This document shows positions 1 to 8,085 of a stretch of 17,168 nt of DNA, piece by piece. The translations under genes and the position numbers were made by a program. Within the stretch, counting starts at the first letter, position 1, and the number at the start of each line of letters is the position of its first letter. Below the pieces are notes generated by a model. That model did no database searches and had not been told where the DNA came from. It was given only the letters and a program-made list of their open reading frames with translations. Source of the stretch: Bacillota bacterium (GTDB lineage: Bacteria > Bacillota > Clostridia > Oscillospirales > Ruminococcaceae); assembly GCA_023457355.1 (NCBI GenBank), contig JAEWLW010000047.1, positions 1 through 17,168 on the forward strand. Reading direction: 5' to 3'.

Positions 1-432
1 GATTGTTTTGCGGCGCATATGGTCCATGATGCGTCCAGGCGTTCCAACAACAAGGTTTGAATGGCGTAAATCAATGCACTGCTTTTCAATCGATGCGCCG
101 CCATAAATGGCGACAGGCCGAATGCCCTCTTTAAAGCGGACCAGCTTACGGATTTCCTCCGTCGTCTGCATCGCCAGCTCGCGGGTTGGGCATAGAATTA
201 GCACCTGAATGGTGGGCTTTTCCTCGTGTGTATCGACCCTTTCAATGGCGGGAATTGCAAACGCTACGGTTTTTCCGGTACCGGTCTGTGAACGGGCGAT
301 AACATCTACACCAGCGCGGATTACCGGAATTGCTTTGGCTTGTATGGGTGTTGCGAAATCAAACCCCATAAGAGAAACAGCGCGTTCCACCTTCGGGGTA
401 AGACTCATTTCGGAGAATGATACTTTTGTCAT
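1..432 (-). CDS. DEAD-box ATP-dependent RNA helicase, N-terminal part (runs off the window)
   Basis: The first 144 residues of a superfamily 2 RNA helicase, which unwinds structured RNA using ATP in the cytoplasm. Visible motifs in order are the Q motif (GFDFATPIQ, about residues 24-32), Walker A / motif I (SQTGTGKT, about 48-55), motif Ia (PTRELA, about 82-87), a GG element, and motif Ib (TPGR, about 132-135). The DEAD box itself lies beyond the window edge. The ATG at 432 has a GAGGA ribosome binding site five bases upstream, so this start is secure. It is preceded by a strong hairpin terminator only about 30 bp from the start codon, so transcription must either begin very close to the gene or read through that hairpin. 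Clostridial helicases of this type are usually cold-shock or ribosome-assembly helicases (CshA/DeaD-like), but the paralogue cannot be decided from this part. Confidence 0.95.
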   Translation of the reverse strand, partial: MTKVSFSEMSLTPKVERAVSLMGFDFATPIQAKAIPVIRAGVDVIARSQTGTGKTVAFAIPAIERVDTHEEKPTIQVLILCPTRELAMQTTEEIRKLVRFKEGIRPVAIYGGASIEKQCIDLRHSNLVVGTPGRIMDHMRRKTI

Positions 433-448
433 GTAATTCCTCAATTCT

Positions 449-480
449 AAAAAATAAATATCCCCCGGCAAAGCCGGGGG
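449..480 (-). terminator. Intrinsic terminator or attenuator before the helicase gene
   Basis: An 8-bp perfect GC stem (arms 462-469 and 473-480, three-base loop) is followed on the minus strand by an AT stretch ending in six T residues. It stands about 17 bases past the likely end of a non-coding transcript and just upstream of the helicase ribosome binding site. It could end a small RNA, end transcripts from the surface-protein gene, or attenuate the helicase gene. The stem is also perfect on the plus strand, but the T run there is poor. Confidence 0.75.
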
Positions 481-665
481 TATTTCATATGCGGGCATAG
501 CCCTTTCATCCTAGCGTACACGTCGAACGTGTAATACGATCTGCCAACTGCATAATTGCTACTACGTCGGATTCACGTTATCTATGTTAAGTGCAATTCG
601 GTTTTAGCCCGTACTTGTTAGGTCATATCAATAACGCGACGTTCAAACGCCTTGACAGACTTTAC
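462..665 (-). ncRNA. Candidate structured small RNA or leader RNA between the surface protein and helicase genes
   Basis: This stretch of the 433-754 gap has no plausible reading frame on either strand and ends in the strong minus-strand terminator at 462-480. Minus-strand RNA would contain several local hairpins: 518-532 (6-bp stem ACACGT/ACGTGT, three-base loop), 493-503 (GGGC/GCCC, three-base loop) and a 5-bp stem near 641-654 closed on a four-base loop with one G-U pair. A weak promoter-like TGTAAT lies at 672-677, so a transcript of about 200 nt is plausible; the 5' end given here is a guess. I could not assign a known RNA class. 4.5S, tmRNA and RNase P signatures are absent. A Bacillota RNA class such as raiA should be tested, but I have no firm match. 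Confidence 0.4.
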
Positions 666-754
666 CCAATAATTACAATTGCAATGCGATACTCGCAAAG
701 TAAAAGTTAATAAGCCCCGCGATAACACAATATGCACACACAGCAAACATCTAT

Positions 755-3700
755 TTACTCTTTAATCTTTTTCTTTTGCAGTATTAATACGCCACATGCA
801 AAAGTTGCCAATAATGCCACGAGTCCAGCAACCTTAGCTGTATTACTACTGTTTTGCGCAGTATTTGTTCCGTCTGAATTGGGCATAAAGGCATCTTTCT
901 CAAAACCACCGTTGGAAGGAGTGATAGCATTCAGCTTACCCTCATTTTCGGCTACATTAGATGCTTCAAGTTCCCAAATACCTCCAGCCATAGGAATAAG
1001 CTTTCCGTAATCGTCATGCGTATACCCTACGCCACCCGTTTCAGGGTTACCGCCTTGAACAACCTGTACGATTTCATTGATCTTAGCATCCTTGTATAGC
1101 TGCGCAAGCAGCGAAAGAGGATAGTAAATACGGCTCGTTTCAGACTTTTGTGCCGCCCCTGCCGGAATGTATATATCTTCTCCGCCATTCCAGCTAATGA
1201 CAATCGCTATACCTTTGCTCAACAAGGCATCCATTACACTGGCAGGCATTTTGTCGTAAGATTTTGCGTTTACCTTTATGGTATCGCCCTCTGAAACCGA
1301 CATAATCTTACTTTCGACGGTCTCCCAGAAATTGTAGGCGTCTGTGCTCGACGAGTTGCCCCTACCACTAGAACCGCCCTTCGTGACGTCTTCTGATGAG
1401 TAAGTGATGGCATAGGTAGAAAATTTATCTGCATCAAATGTAAGTGTATGCAGCGTGGAATCATAAATCGGCCTTATGATCAGCGCTTTTCCTTCATGCA
1501 CGCGCAGCACCGCATAGCCCGATTTCCCTCTCATATGCTCGGGGAGGTCCAGCACGATACGTACCTTCTGACCCTCAGGGGGCTGAATTGCCTCATTTGA
1601 AACATTTTCAATTCCCATGCCAGAAATGGTCTTTAGAAGTTTTGCATCCAGATAAAGTCCTACTGTACCATTTTTAATTGTCAAAAGAATTGCGTTAATG
1701 AGCTCATCTTCAGCTTCTGGAATATTCTCTAATTGTTCTACAACCAGCATGATTTCCACCTTAGCGGAAGGCTCTGCGGAAATTCTATCATCCTCTTCGG
1801 TGAACATGTCGGTTAGATTCTCAGCCGCAACAGAAGGCGTATTTCCCATTATCTCAACCTTCGTGTCCTTGTGACCTGAAATCATGACCATATTTTCAAC
1901 TACGCGCGAAGACTTGATGTTGATTTGCTTGGTAACAGTTTGCCCGTCCATTGTTGCCACCAGACTGTAGCTTCCGTATGGAATAGCGATAAAAGAAAAT
2001 TTTCCGTCAGCGTCGGTTATAATGGTCGCGCCAAATTGTGTCCCGTTGGTGCCGCCCTTCATAACCTTGAGTTCTACACCTGTGAGCAGCGCATGTGTAG
2101 TGCCATCGGTTACATTGCCTTCAATTGTACCGGCGGATGCTGATGCCGTTGTGATCGTTAGTTTTGCCACGTTTGAGACAGCAGAGGCATCACCGGCAGA
2201 TACGACACAATAGTAATAGTAATCGCCTGATTTGGTGGTCTCGGGGGCATAGGTAGCAGCTATTCCGTCTTTTATTTTTGTTCCGTTTTTAGCGGAATTA
2301 GTGTTGCTGTAATACCACTGATAAGCTACCGTGCCGCCGCTGGATGCGCCCGCCACAACGTTAAAACGCGCGGTAGTACCTACCATAACTGAAACGTCCT
2401 GCGGCTGTCCAGTAATTGTGACCGTTTGATTTGCGGGCTGCTTAATCTCTATGCTGCTTGTTGGAGTACCGTCCGTTACGGTGATGTTTCCGCCAGAAAT
2501 TGTGCCGCCGTTGGGTGTGGGCAGAGTGACAATAATCATATAGTCGCCGTCAGGCACACCGATAAAAGTATAATTGCCATTTGTGTCAGTGGAAGTGGTG
2601 TGTTTGTTGCTGGGGTTATTTTTATCGGTGATGGTCACGGTTGCATCATGGATAGGTTTATCAACCTTGTCCTTGACCGTGCCAGTTATGGTAGTTCCGG
2701 TCGTTGTGTTGCGCACCGTCAGTTTTGCTGCGCCGGTGGTAACAGGTGGAGCACCTGTTGCGTTCAGCACACAATAATAATAACTTTCACCCTTTGCAGC
2801 TGTGGACGGGCTGTAGCTAGCGGCGTTTGCTCCGGAGATCAGCGTTCCGCCGGTGGTGGAATTGCTCGTGTTTTTGTACCACTGATAAACTAAGGTTCCG
2901 CTGGATGCGCTAGCCGTAACGGTAAACGTTGCCGTATCATTCAGCGCGATTGTGATATTGTTCGGCTGAGCGAAAACCGTAATAGCCGGAGCCGCTGGCT
3001 GCTGAATATTACCGCCTGATCCACCCGAACCAATGTTATCCGGCACGGTAATTGCTTTGTTAATGGTGCTGCCATCAGGCAGTTCCACAACAATGGTATA
3101 ATCGCCATCGGGGACATCATCAAGCTTATAGTTACCGCTGCTGTCCGTTTTTGTGGGGTTGGGCGTTCCCGCATCAGGTATCAGCTTCAAAGGTGCATCT
3201 TTAACCACAGCGCCGTTCTTGTCTTTGACAACACCGCTTATGGTTGAAGTGCTGCGCACAGTCAGGCGCGCAATCTTAGATGTTACCGAAGTCATCCCAT
3301 TTGAACTGATCACGCAATAATAATAGTTCGTGCCAGCCGTACTAGTCGCAGGTGTGTAGGAAGACTGTGTAGCACCAGATATGAGAGAACCGCCGGTAGT
3401 ATCACTCTTATTGTTGCTGTACCACTGATAGGTTATCGCCGCGCCGTTTGAAGCGCCCGCTTCCACAGCAAAGGTTGCGGCTTTATTTTTCAATACAGTG
3501 GTGTCATTAGGCTGGGTCGTTATGGCGATTACAGGCGTGGCGGGCTGAATGATTTCAATCTCTTTCCCTGCGTCGCCAGGTACGGCAATATCCTTTTTAA
3601 TGATACCGCCATCGGGCAGTGTCACAATAATCGTATAGTTGCCGTCGGGAACATCACTTAAAATGTATTTGCCGTCGCTGTCTGTCGTTGCTGGATTAGG

Positions 3701-6700
3701 TGTTCCTGCGTTGGGAATCAGCTTAACTGTTGCGTCTTTAATTCCGTTGCCATCCTTATCCATAACAGTTCCTGTAGTGGTTATGGTTTTACGAACAGTC
3801 AGACTGGCAATTCTTGAAGTGACAGAAGCTGCATTTGCAGAACTTACCACACAATAATAATAGGTGGTTCCGACCGTTGCGGTTGTGGGGGTGTAGGCGG
3901 CGCTTGTTGCGCCTGAAATAAGCCCACCGCCGGTAGCGGAATTTGTGCTGTTGCTATACCACTGATAGGTTACACCGGCACCGTTTGTTACACTTGCCGC
4001 TATTGTAAAGCTTGCAGCTTTATTCTGCAAAACGCTAACGTTCTGCGGTTGCTGCGTAGTAATAATGATTTTGGGTGCGGGCTTTGGAATATCATCTGCA
4101 TGAACATCCCCGCCGCTTGTATTGGTGACGACAATGCTCGTCTCGGTTCCATCGGGGAAAGTAACCGTAATGGTATAGGAGCCGATGGCAATATTTAAAA
4201 AGCTATATTTTCCGTCGGCGCCAGTGGTTTGCTCCGCTGAACCGGCTGCGGGTGTAAGCGTTACCTTTGCACCGGAAACAGGGCTTGTACCATTTGAGTC
4301 ATACACAACACCTGAGATATTCATAGTGGGTGTTCGCACCGTCATGCAGGCAATGCTTGAAACAGCCTGCGCACCACCTCCGCTCACTACGCAATAATAA
4401 TATTCGCTGCCAAGTGCGGTCGCTTGTGTGGTATACGTTGCGTTTGTCGCCGCGTTAATCAACGTGCCGCCGCTATTTGAATTACTGGTGTTGCTATACC
4501 ACTGATAAGACAGGGTGCCGGTGATTGATAGATTTGCTGCCACCCGAAGGGTTGCGGTTTTACCCAGTAAAACCATAACATCCTTCGGCTGGGTAGTGAT
4601 TGTAATAATAGGTGAAGTATAGGCAGGAATGGTAGTTTTAGGGTGGTTTGTACGCACACCAAATGTATTTATGCCAACTATGTACAGGTCCTTTGCCCCT
4701 GCCGAAAGATCATTTAGGGATATAGTGTTTTCAACACCTCTTTGAGCAGTTGTGCCGCCCTGGGTTATATCAACAGTTGGTGCTGAATCACCCGATGGTA
4801 CCCACGCGTAGTAATAGGTCAAATCATCATCCATTGTAAACTTAACTGTGGCTTCTGTATCGCTTGTTCTTGTCACTGCACCAGTGGTTAGTTCTGCTTG
4901 CCCAGGCAATGTCGGTTTTTGCGCGTCTTCGGCAAAGCCATTCAGTGTGGGCAGGGGCACGCCATAACAAAGTTCTCCAGTTGGGTAAGTCCAAGTAGCA
5001 GGCGTAGTATGGAGACCAATCCACTTGCCCCAATCACAATTCGTGTTACTGTTTATATACAAGCCTTCGCCGTTTTGGTTGTCATGTCTGCCACTTGTAA
5101 TATTACTCCCGGCATTAATAAACATATCCTGGCGTGCGTAACAATTAGAAATTATGGTGTTATTCATAGGACTACCCACTACTCGAGACATCAAGCTGGG
5201 CATAGTAAATCTTATTTCCAATCCCAAAGCAACGCAGTTTTTAACTGAGCCACCTAAAGTCGCCCCCACTATACCACCAGCTGTAAGCCAAGATCCGGTA
5301 TTACCTTTCGTAACATTACCGGTGTTGTAGCATTTTTCTATTGTGCTATTATTTAAATTTCCTACTACGCCACCAGCAAAAGAACCTTCTATGACGATAT
5401 TGCCGGTATTATAACAGTTTTGGATTGTACTATTGGCCTCTACATAGCCCGCTATTCCACCGATATTATTTATGCCGTAAAAGTAGGAGGTGTTGTAGCA
5501 TTTTTCAACCACACTATTGTTTGTGGCTTTGCCCACTATGCCGCCAACATTGTCTTTGCCACGGATGCTACCACCTATCGAGCCTACGTTTTTTATTGTG
5601 GCGCTAGTTATATGTCCAAACAGACCTCTGTTATCACCAGTGATGTTGTTAAAATAAACACCTTTTACAGTATGCCCGCCGCCATCAAAAGTGCCGTTGA
5701 AGCTATTGGCTTCTGTTCCAATTGGCACCCACACCTTTGGGCTGCCGCTGAGTGAATCATTAAGGACGATGTCCGCTGTCTGCTTAAAGAATTTTCCGTT
5801 ACTATAGTTCTCATAGGCGTTTACATTTGCCGCAAGCATGGCAAGGTCGTGGCTATTGTCGACTTGGTACGGTGCGCTCTCAGAACCGTCGCCGCCGCTA
5901 AATGTGTAGGCGGGGTTAGCGGTGGGGGGTGTGCCGTCCCACACGGTGGGATTAGCTTGTGTTATTTCTATATTTCCACCATTTTTTACAAGACTTTTCC
6001 CTAATGGATTTATGAGTGAAAACTTTTCTAATACGGCATGTTCAGGCGTTGTCGCTGTCGCAATAACGGTGAGGGCTGGGTTAATGCCATATAATCCAGT
6101 CAGCACAATGCCGCCGTCAGCACCTGTGAGCTCGCCTATGATGCTAATTTGGTTGTTTTCCAAAGTGCTTAAAAAAATACTGAGTGTTGGGTCACCCGAG
6201 AGGTTAATTTTTTTTGCACCGAAAACTGAGCCAATTGTGCCACCTGAAATATTGACTTCGTCTCCTTCGCTGCTGGAGTCAATTGCAATGCCGCCTGCAG
6301 TAACCGTGCCGCCGGTTATGTTGACTATACCGCCATTGTGGCTGCGGATTGCTGTACCAGCGCTACTGGGTGCAGTCACTTCACCGCCGGAAACGTTGAC
6401 TATGCCGGTGTAGCTGTTAATGATTGTGTAGCCGTTTCCGCTTACAGTCACCGTACCGCCGGTTATGTTGACTGTTCCTTGGCTGTCGATTGCAAAAGCC
6501 AGTGCAGACACCGTGCCACCGGAAATGTTGACTACGCCGCTGGAGGTATAGTTATTGGTGATTGCATAAAGGTTGCTGCTTGTAGACACCGTGCCACCGG
6601 TTAATTCAACTGTGCCGCCCCTGTTATTAATTGCAGCCCAGCCTTGGTCGTTTGCAGTTACCGTGCCGCTTGAAATTTTGACTGTGCCGTTGCTGTCGAT

Positions 6701-7417
6701 TGTGTAAAAAGGTTCCCCGCTTACAGGCTTCTCTCCGCTTGTAGACACCACTCCAGCTGCACTTTCACTTGTGTCTATGATTTCTAGGTTTCCAGAGCTA
6801 GTTACTATAATCGTCGATACTGAACTACTTGTAAGTGTAAAACCATTTAAATCAATAATTATATTTGCATCGGTGATGATTATCGTTTGATCAACACTAA
6901 AACTTTCACCGAGTTTTATGGTTGTTGCGGTACCATCCGTTGGTGCCTCCCCGATTGCAGCGTTTAATTGTTCTTCTGTCATAACGGTTGCTTCCACCGT
7001 AAACATCTGCATCTTTGTGAGCAGCGGACTCAATGGGCAGATGCCGTCCACGTGCTCGTCAAGCCTCTCGTCCTTGCAAAACGGACACTGATACGTAGGA
7101 GTAATGTATTGAGGGCACCCCTCCTTATGCGTTACCTCGCCGCTGTCTACAGTGGCACAGGTGCATTCCTTTTCATCCTCGGTTGTTGGAATCGCCACCT
7201 CAGGCTCAGTGTTTTCTGTTGTTTCGCAAGCGCCCTCATGAGCGGCTTTGCCACAGCTGGAACAAGTTTCTGATTCCACGACTGCGCTGTCTTTTTGGGA
7301 TATGATCACAGGAAGTTGGCCTTCTTCAACTGCATAAACCGGCATAACGCCTACGCTTAGAATTATAGCAACAGCTAGTATCATTGATAATATTTTTTGT
7401 CCTGCGCTTTGTTTCAT
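755..7417 (-). CDS. Giant modular surface protein (beta-helix, GLUG, Ig-like / carboxypeptidase-regulatory-like repeats)
   Basis: A 2220-residue exported protein, probably an adhesin or surface-display fibre. Order of parts: signal peptide 1-29 (positive start, hydrophobic core, VYA cleavage site); a Cys-rich segment about 40-130 with CxxC pairs (CSSC, CPFC); a right-handed beta-helix-like region about 155-415 with repeated NISGGTV-type coils; GLUG-type repeats about 560-740 (GTFDGGGHT, then GLFGHI, GGIVGK, GGIAGY, GGVVGN, GGIVGA); an FN3-like segment about 810-930; five Ig-like domains (each with YQWY and YYYC) alternating with five carboxypeptidase-regulatory/CnaB-like domains, about 934-1840; a C-terminal mixed region; and a hydrophobic helix about 2191-2213 with tail QKKKIKE. 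The reading frame opens 29 codons further upstream, but ATG 7417 has GGAGG eight bases before it and directly starts a signal peptide. No canonical LPXTG is present. It follows the 81-residue membrane protein by 29 bp, so the two are probably co-transcribed. Ligand unknown. Confidence 0.93.
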   Translation of the reverse strand: MKQSAGQKILSMILAVAIILSVGVMPVYAVEEGQLPVIISQKDSAVVESETCSSCGKAAHEGACETTENTEPEVAIPTTEDEKECTCATVDSGEVTHKEGCPQYITPTYQCPFCKDERLDEHVDGICPLSPLLTKMQMFTVEATVMTEEQLNAAIGEAPTDGTATTIKLGESFSVDQTIIITDANIIIDLNGFTLTSSSVSTIIVTSSGNLEIIDTSESAAGVVSTSGEKPVSGEPFYTIDSNGTVKISSGTVTANDQGWAAINNRGGTVELTGGTVSTSSNLYAITNNYTSSGVVNISGGTVSALAFAIDSQGTVNITGGTVTVSGNGYTIINSYTGIVNVSGGEVTAPSSAGTAIRSHNGGIVNITGGTVTAGGIAIDSSSEGDEVNISGGTIGSVFGAKKINLSGDPTLSIFLSTLENNQISIIGELTGADGGIVLTGLYGINPALTVIATATTPEHAVLEKFSLINPLGKSLVKNGGNIEITQANPTVWDGTPPTANPAYTFSGGDGSESAPYQVDNSHDLAMLAANVNAYENYSNGKFFKQTADIVLNDSLSGSPKVWVPIGTEANSFNGTFDGGGHTVKGVYFNNITGDNRGLFGHITSATIKNVGSIGGSIRGKDNVGGIVGKATNNSVVEKCYNTSYFYGINNIGGIAGYVEANSTIQNCYNTGNIVIEGSFAGGVVGNLNNSTIEKCYNTGNVTKGNTGSWLTAGGIVGATLGGSVKNCVALGLEIRFTMPSLMSRVVGSPMNNTIISNCYARQDMFINAGSNITSGRHDNQNGEGLYINSNTNCDWGKWIGLHTTPATWTYPTGELCYGVPLPTLNGFAEDAQKPTLPGQAELTTGAVTRTSDTEATVKFTMDDDLTYYYAWVPSGDSAPTVDITQGGTTAQRGVENTISLNDLSAGAKDLYIVGINTFGVRTNHPKTTIPAYTSPIITITTQPKDVMVLLGKTATLRVAANLSITGTLSYQWYSNTSNSNSGGTLINAATNATYTTQATALGSEYYYCVVSGGGAQAVSSIACMTVRTPTMNISGVVYDSNGTSPVSGAKVTLTPAAGSAEQTTGADGKYSFLNIAIGSYTITVTFPDGTETSIVVTNTSGGDVHADDIPKPAPKIIITTQQPQNVSVLQNKAASFTIAASVTNGAGVTYQWYSNSTNSATGGGLISGATSAAYTPTTATVGTTYYYCVVSSANAASVTSRIASLTVRKTITTTGTVMDKDGNGIKDATVKLIPNAGTPNPATTDSDGKYILSDVPDGNYTIIVTLPDGGIIKKDIAVPGDAGKEIEIIQPATPVIAITTQPNDTTVLKNKAATFAVEAGASNGAAITYQWYSNNKSDTTGGSLISGATQSSYTPATSTAGTNYYYCVISSNGMTSVTSKIARLTVRSTSTISGVVKDKNGAVVKDAPLKLIPDAGTPNPTKTDSSGNYKLDDVPDGDYTIVVELPDGSTINKAITVPDNIGSGGSGGNIQQPAAPAITVFAQPNNITIALNDTATFTVTASASSGTLVYQWYKNTSNSTTGGTLISGANAASYSPSTAAKGESYYYCVLNATGAPPVTTGAAKLTVRNTTTGTTITGTVKDKVDKPIHDATVTITDKNNPSNKHTTSTDTNGNYTFIGVPDGDYMIIVTLPTPNGGTISGGNITVTDGTPTSSIEIKQPANQTVTITGQPQDVSVMVGTTARFNVVAGASSGGTVAYQWYYSNTNSAKNGTKIKDGIAATYAPETTKSGDYYYYCVVSAGDASAVSNVAKLTITTASASAGTIEGNVTDGTTHALLTGVELKVMKGGTNGTQFGATIITDADGKFSFIAIPYGSYSLVATMDGQTVTKQINIKSSRVVENMVMISGHKDTKVEIMGNTPSVAAENLTDMFTEEDDRISAEPSAKVEIMLVVEQLENIPEAEDELINAILLTIKNGTVGLYLDAKLLKTISGMGIENVSNEAIQPPEGQKVRIVLDLPEHMRGKSGYAVLRVHEGKALIIRPIYDSTLHTLTFDADKFSTYAITYSSEDVTKGGSSGRGNSSSTDAYNFWETVESKIMSVSEGDTIKVNAKSYDKMPASVMDALLSKGIAIVISWNGGEDIYIPAGAAQKSETSRIYYPLSLLAQLYKDAKINEIVQVVQGGNPETGGVGYTHDDYGKLIPMAGGIWELEASNVAENEGKLNAITPSNGGFEKDAFMPNSDGTNTAQNSSNTAKVAGLVALLATFACGVLILQKKKIKE
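2150..4620 (-). repeat. Five tandem composite repeats of about 540 bp inside the surface protein gene
   Basis: Each unit encodes one Ig-like domain followed by one carboxypeptidase-regulatory-like domain, about 180 residues in all. The YQWY codons recur near 4499, 3959, 3420, 2879 and 2315, giving spacings of about 540, 539, 541 and 564 bp. The YYYC codons recur near 4390, 3850, 3314, 2770 and 2210. The units are diverged rather than identical, so this is an old duplication kept at near-constant length. Such arrays can expand and contract by recombination. Confidence 0.85.
6290..6690 (-). repeat. Short beta-helix coil repeats in the surface protein gene
   Basis: On the plus strand a motif of the type ACCGTGCCGCCGGTTATGTT recurs with variation near 6301, 6379, 6447, 6509, 6587 and 6659, about 62-78 bp apart. 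In protein it is a coil of about 20-26 residues with V-N-I-[ST]-G-G-[TE]-V at its centre, as expected for stacked turns of a parallel beta-helix. Confidence 0.65.
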
Positions 7418-7425
7418 GTTGATAG

Positions 7426-7430
7426 CCTCC
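7426..7430 (-). promoter_or_regulatory. Ribosome binding site fixing the start of the giant surface protein
   Basis: GGAGG on the minus strand, eight bases before the ATG at 7417. It favours this internal ATG over the longer frame start at 7504, which would place 29 unrelated residues before a normal signal peptide. Confidence 0.8.
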
Positions 7431-7446
7431 GTTTTATTAAGAAAAA

Positions 7447-7692
7447 TCAATGTTTCCGTAATAGTGAAAACGGCAATACAAATGCCGCCCCACCAATCAT
7501 CCACTCGCTACCCACGGCTGAATAACCGCGCTGCAAATATACCATTGGCACTAGAATGTACATTGCTCCCCCGCAGAGAATAGTGGCAACTAATAGCTGC
7601 CACAGCCAGACGGGTATAGCTTTAATCATTGAGAGGGCGTATGGTTGGTCTGTTTTTGACTGCCTGTCCGGCAAATATTTATACCGTTTCAT
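7447..7692 (-). CDS. Small two-helix membrane protein, function unknown
   Basis: An 81-residue protein with a charged N-terminus (MKRYKYLPDRQSK), a first hydrophobic segment at about residues 27-50 and a second at about 63-78, ending in RKH. I do not recognise the family. The start overlaps the 3' end of the upstream Cys-rich frame by 14 bp, which suggests translational coupling; its own ribosome binding site (AGAAG) is weak. The frame ends 29 bp before the surface protein start, so it is likely in the same operon. It is far too short for an AgrB processing protease. It might instead be the membrane part of the preceding zinc-ribbon gene, separated by a frameshift, since the two frames differ by one base. 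Confidence 0.55.
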   Translation of the reverse strand: MKRYKYLPDRQSKTDQPYALSMIKAIPVWLWQLLVATILCGGAMYILVPMVYLQRGYSAVGSEWMIGGAAFVLPFSLLRKH

Positions 7693-7908
7693 CTTCTTTT
7701 AACCTTATCTCATCAGCGCACGTAATTCTGCATGAAAGACAATGGCAGATACTATTTTTAAGTGCAATTTGTGGGAGTTCGCGAAAATCTGCATATTTAC
7801 AGCACCAGCATTCACGCATCTCAAAAGCACCTCCACTACCGCCGCCCAATGTTGACAGCTATATTCACCTGTTACAATGGGATATCCGTCTTCCATAATT
7901 CCAATCAT
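7679..7908 (-). pseudogene. Small zinc-ribbon protein gene with an apparent one-base frameshift
   Basis: Two overlapping minus frames join into one sensible protein if one base is restored near 7846. The first frame starts at ATG 7908 and reads MIGIMEDGYPIVTGEYSCQH; the second continues GGGSGGAFEMRECWCC and ends at the TAA at 7679. Restoring a base gives CQHC, twelve residues, then CWCC, a classical zinc-ribbon spacing, followed by a second Cys cluster (CHCLSC, then RITC). The total would be about 77 residues. Alternatively only the second frame is translated: ATG 7819 has GGAGG ten bases upstream and gives a 46-residue Cys-rich peptide. Function unknown. Zinc ribbons of this kind usually bind nucleic acid or hold a small membrane protein's cytosolic part. 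The lesion could also be an assembly error. Confidence 0.5.
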
Positions 7909-7926
7909 CCTGCCTGTCTTAATAGG

Positions 7927-8039
7927 ATTTTACGCTCCCTTCCACAGAGGTTTTTGCTTACAAATTCACCGCAATTTATAATCTATTTTACGTATTATTG
8001 GAGATTCTGCATAACTATGTAAAAAACAAGTCGTAAAAT
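7927..8039. promoter_or_regulatory. Three copies of an ATTTTACG octamer in the presumed promoter region
   Basis: The 8-mer ATTTTACG occurs at 7927-7934 and 7985-7992 and in inverted orientation (CGTAAAAT) at 8032-8039. The region lies between the terminator of the response regulator gene and the zinc-ribbon / membrane / surface-protein operon, where that operon's promoter should be. These could be regulator binding sites. No convincing -35/-10 pair was found, so this is suggestive only. Confidence 0.3.
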
Positions 8040-8040
8040 G

Positions 8041-8071
8041 TCAAAAAGCCCCGAGCAAAATGCTCAAGGCT
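8041..8071 (-). terminator. Intrinsic terminator of the response regulator gene
   Basis: On the minus strand AGCCTTGAGCA pairs with TGCTCGGGGCT through an 11-bp stem (two G-U pairs) with a three-base loop, followed by TTTT. It starts 14 bases after the regulator stop codon. It separates the regulator transcript from the surface-protein operon. On the plus strand the two wobble pairs become mismatches, so it works in one direction. Confidence 0.8.
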
Positions 8072-8085
8072 TAGAGATAGTCTTA

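Noticed and set aside
1031..1056. NPETG in the surface protein as a sortase motif
   Set aside because: It lies about 70 residues before the C-terminal hydrophobic helix and in the middle of a folded region, not directly before the anchor.
7504..7504. Longer start for the surface protein at 7504
   Set aside because: The extra 29 residues precede an ordinary signal peptide, and only the ATG at 7417 has a ribosome binding site.
7629..7898. Plus-strand 89-codon open frame
   Set aside because: It lies antisense to the Cys-rich and membrane ORFs, has no ribosome binding site and no protein-like features.
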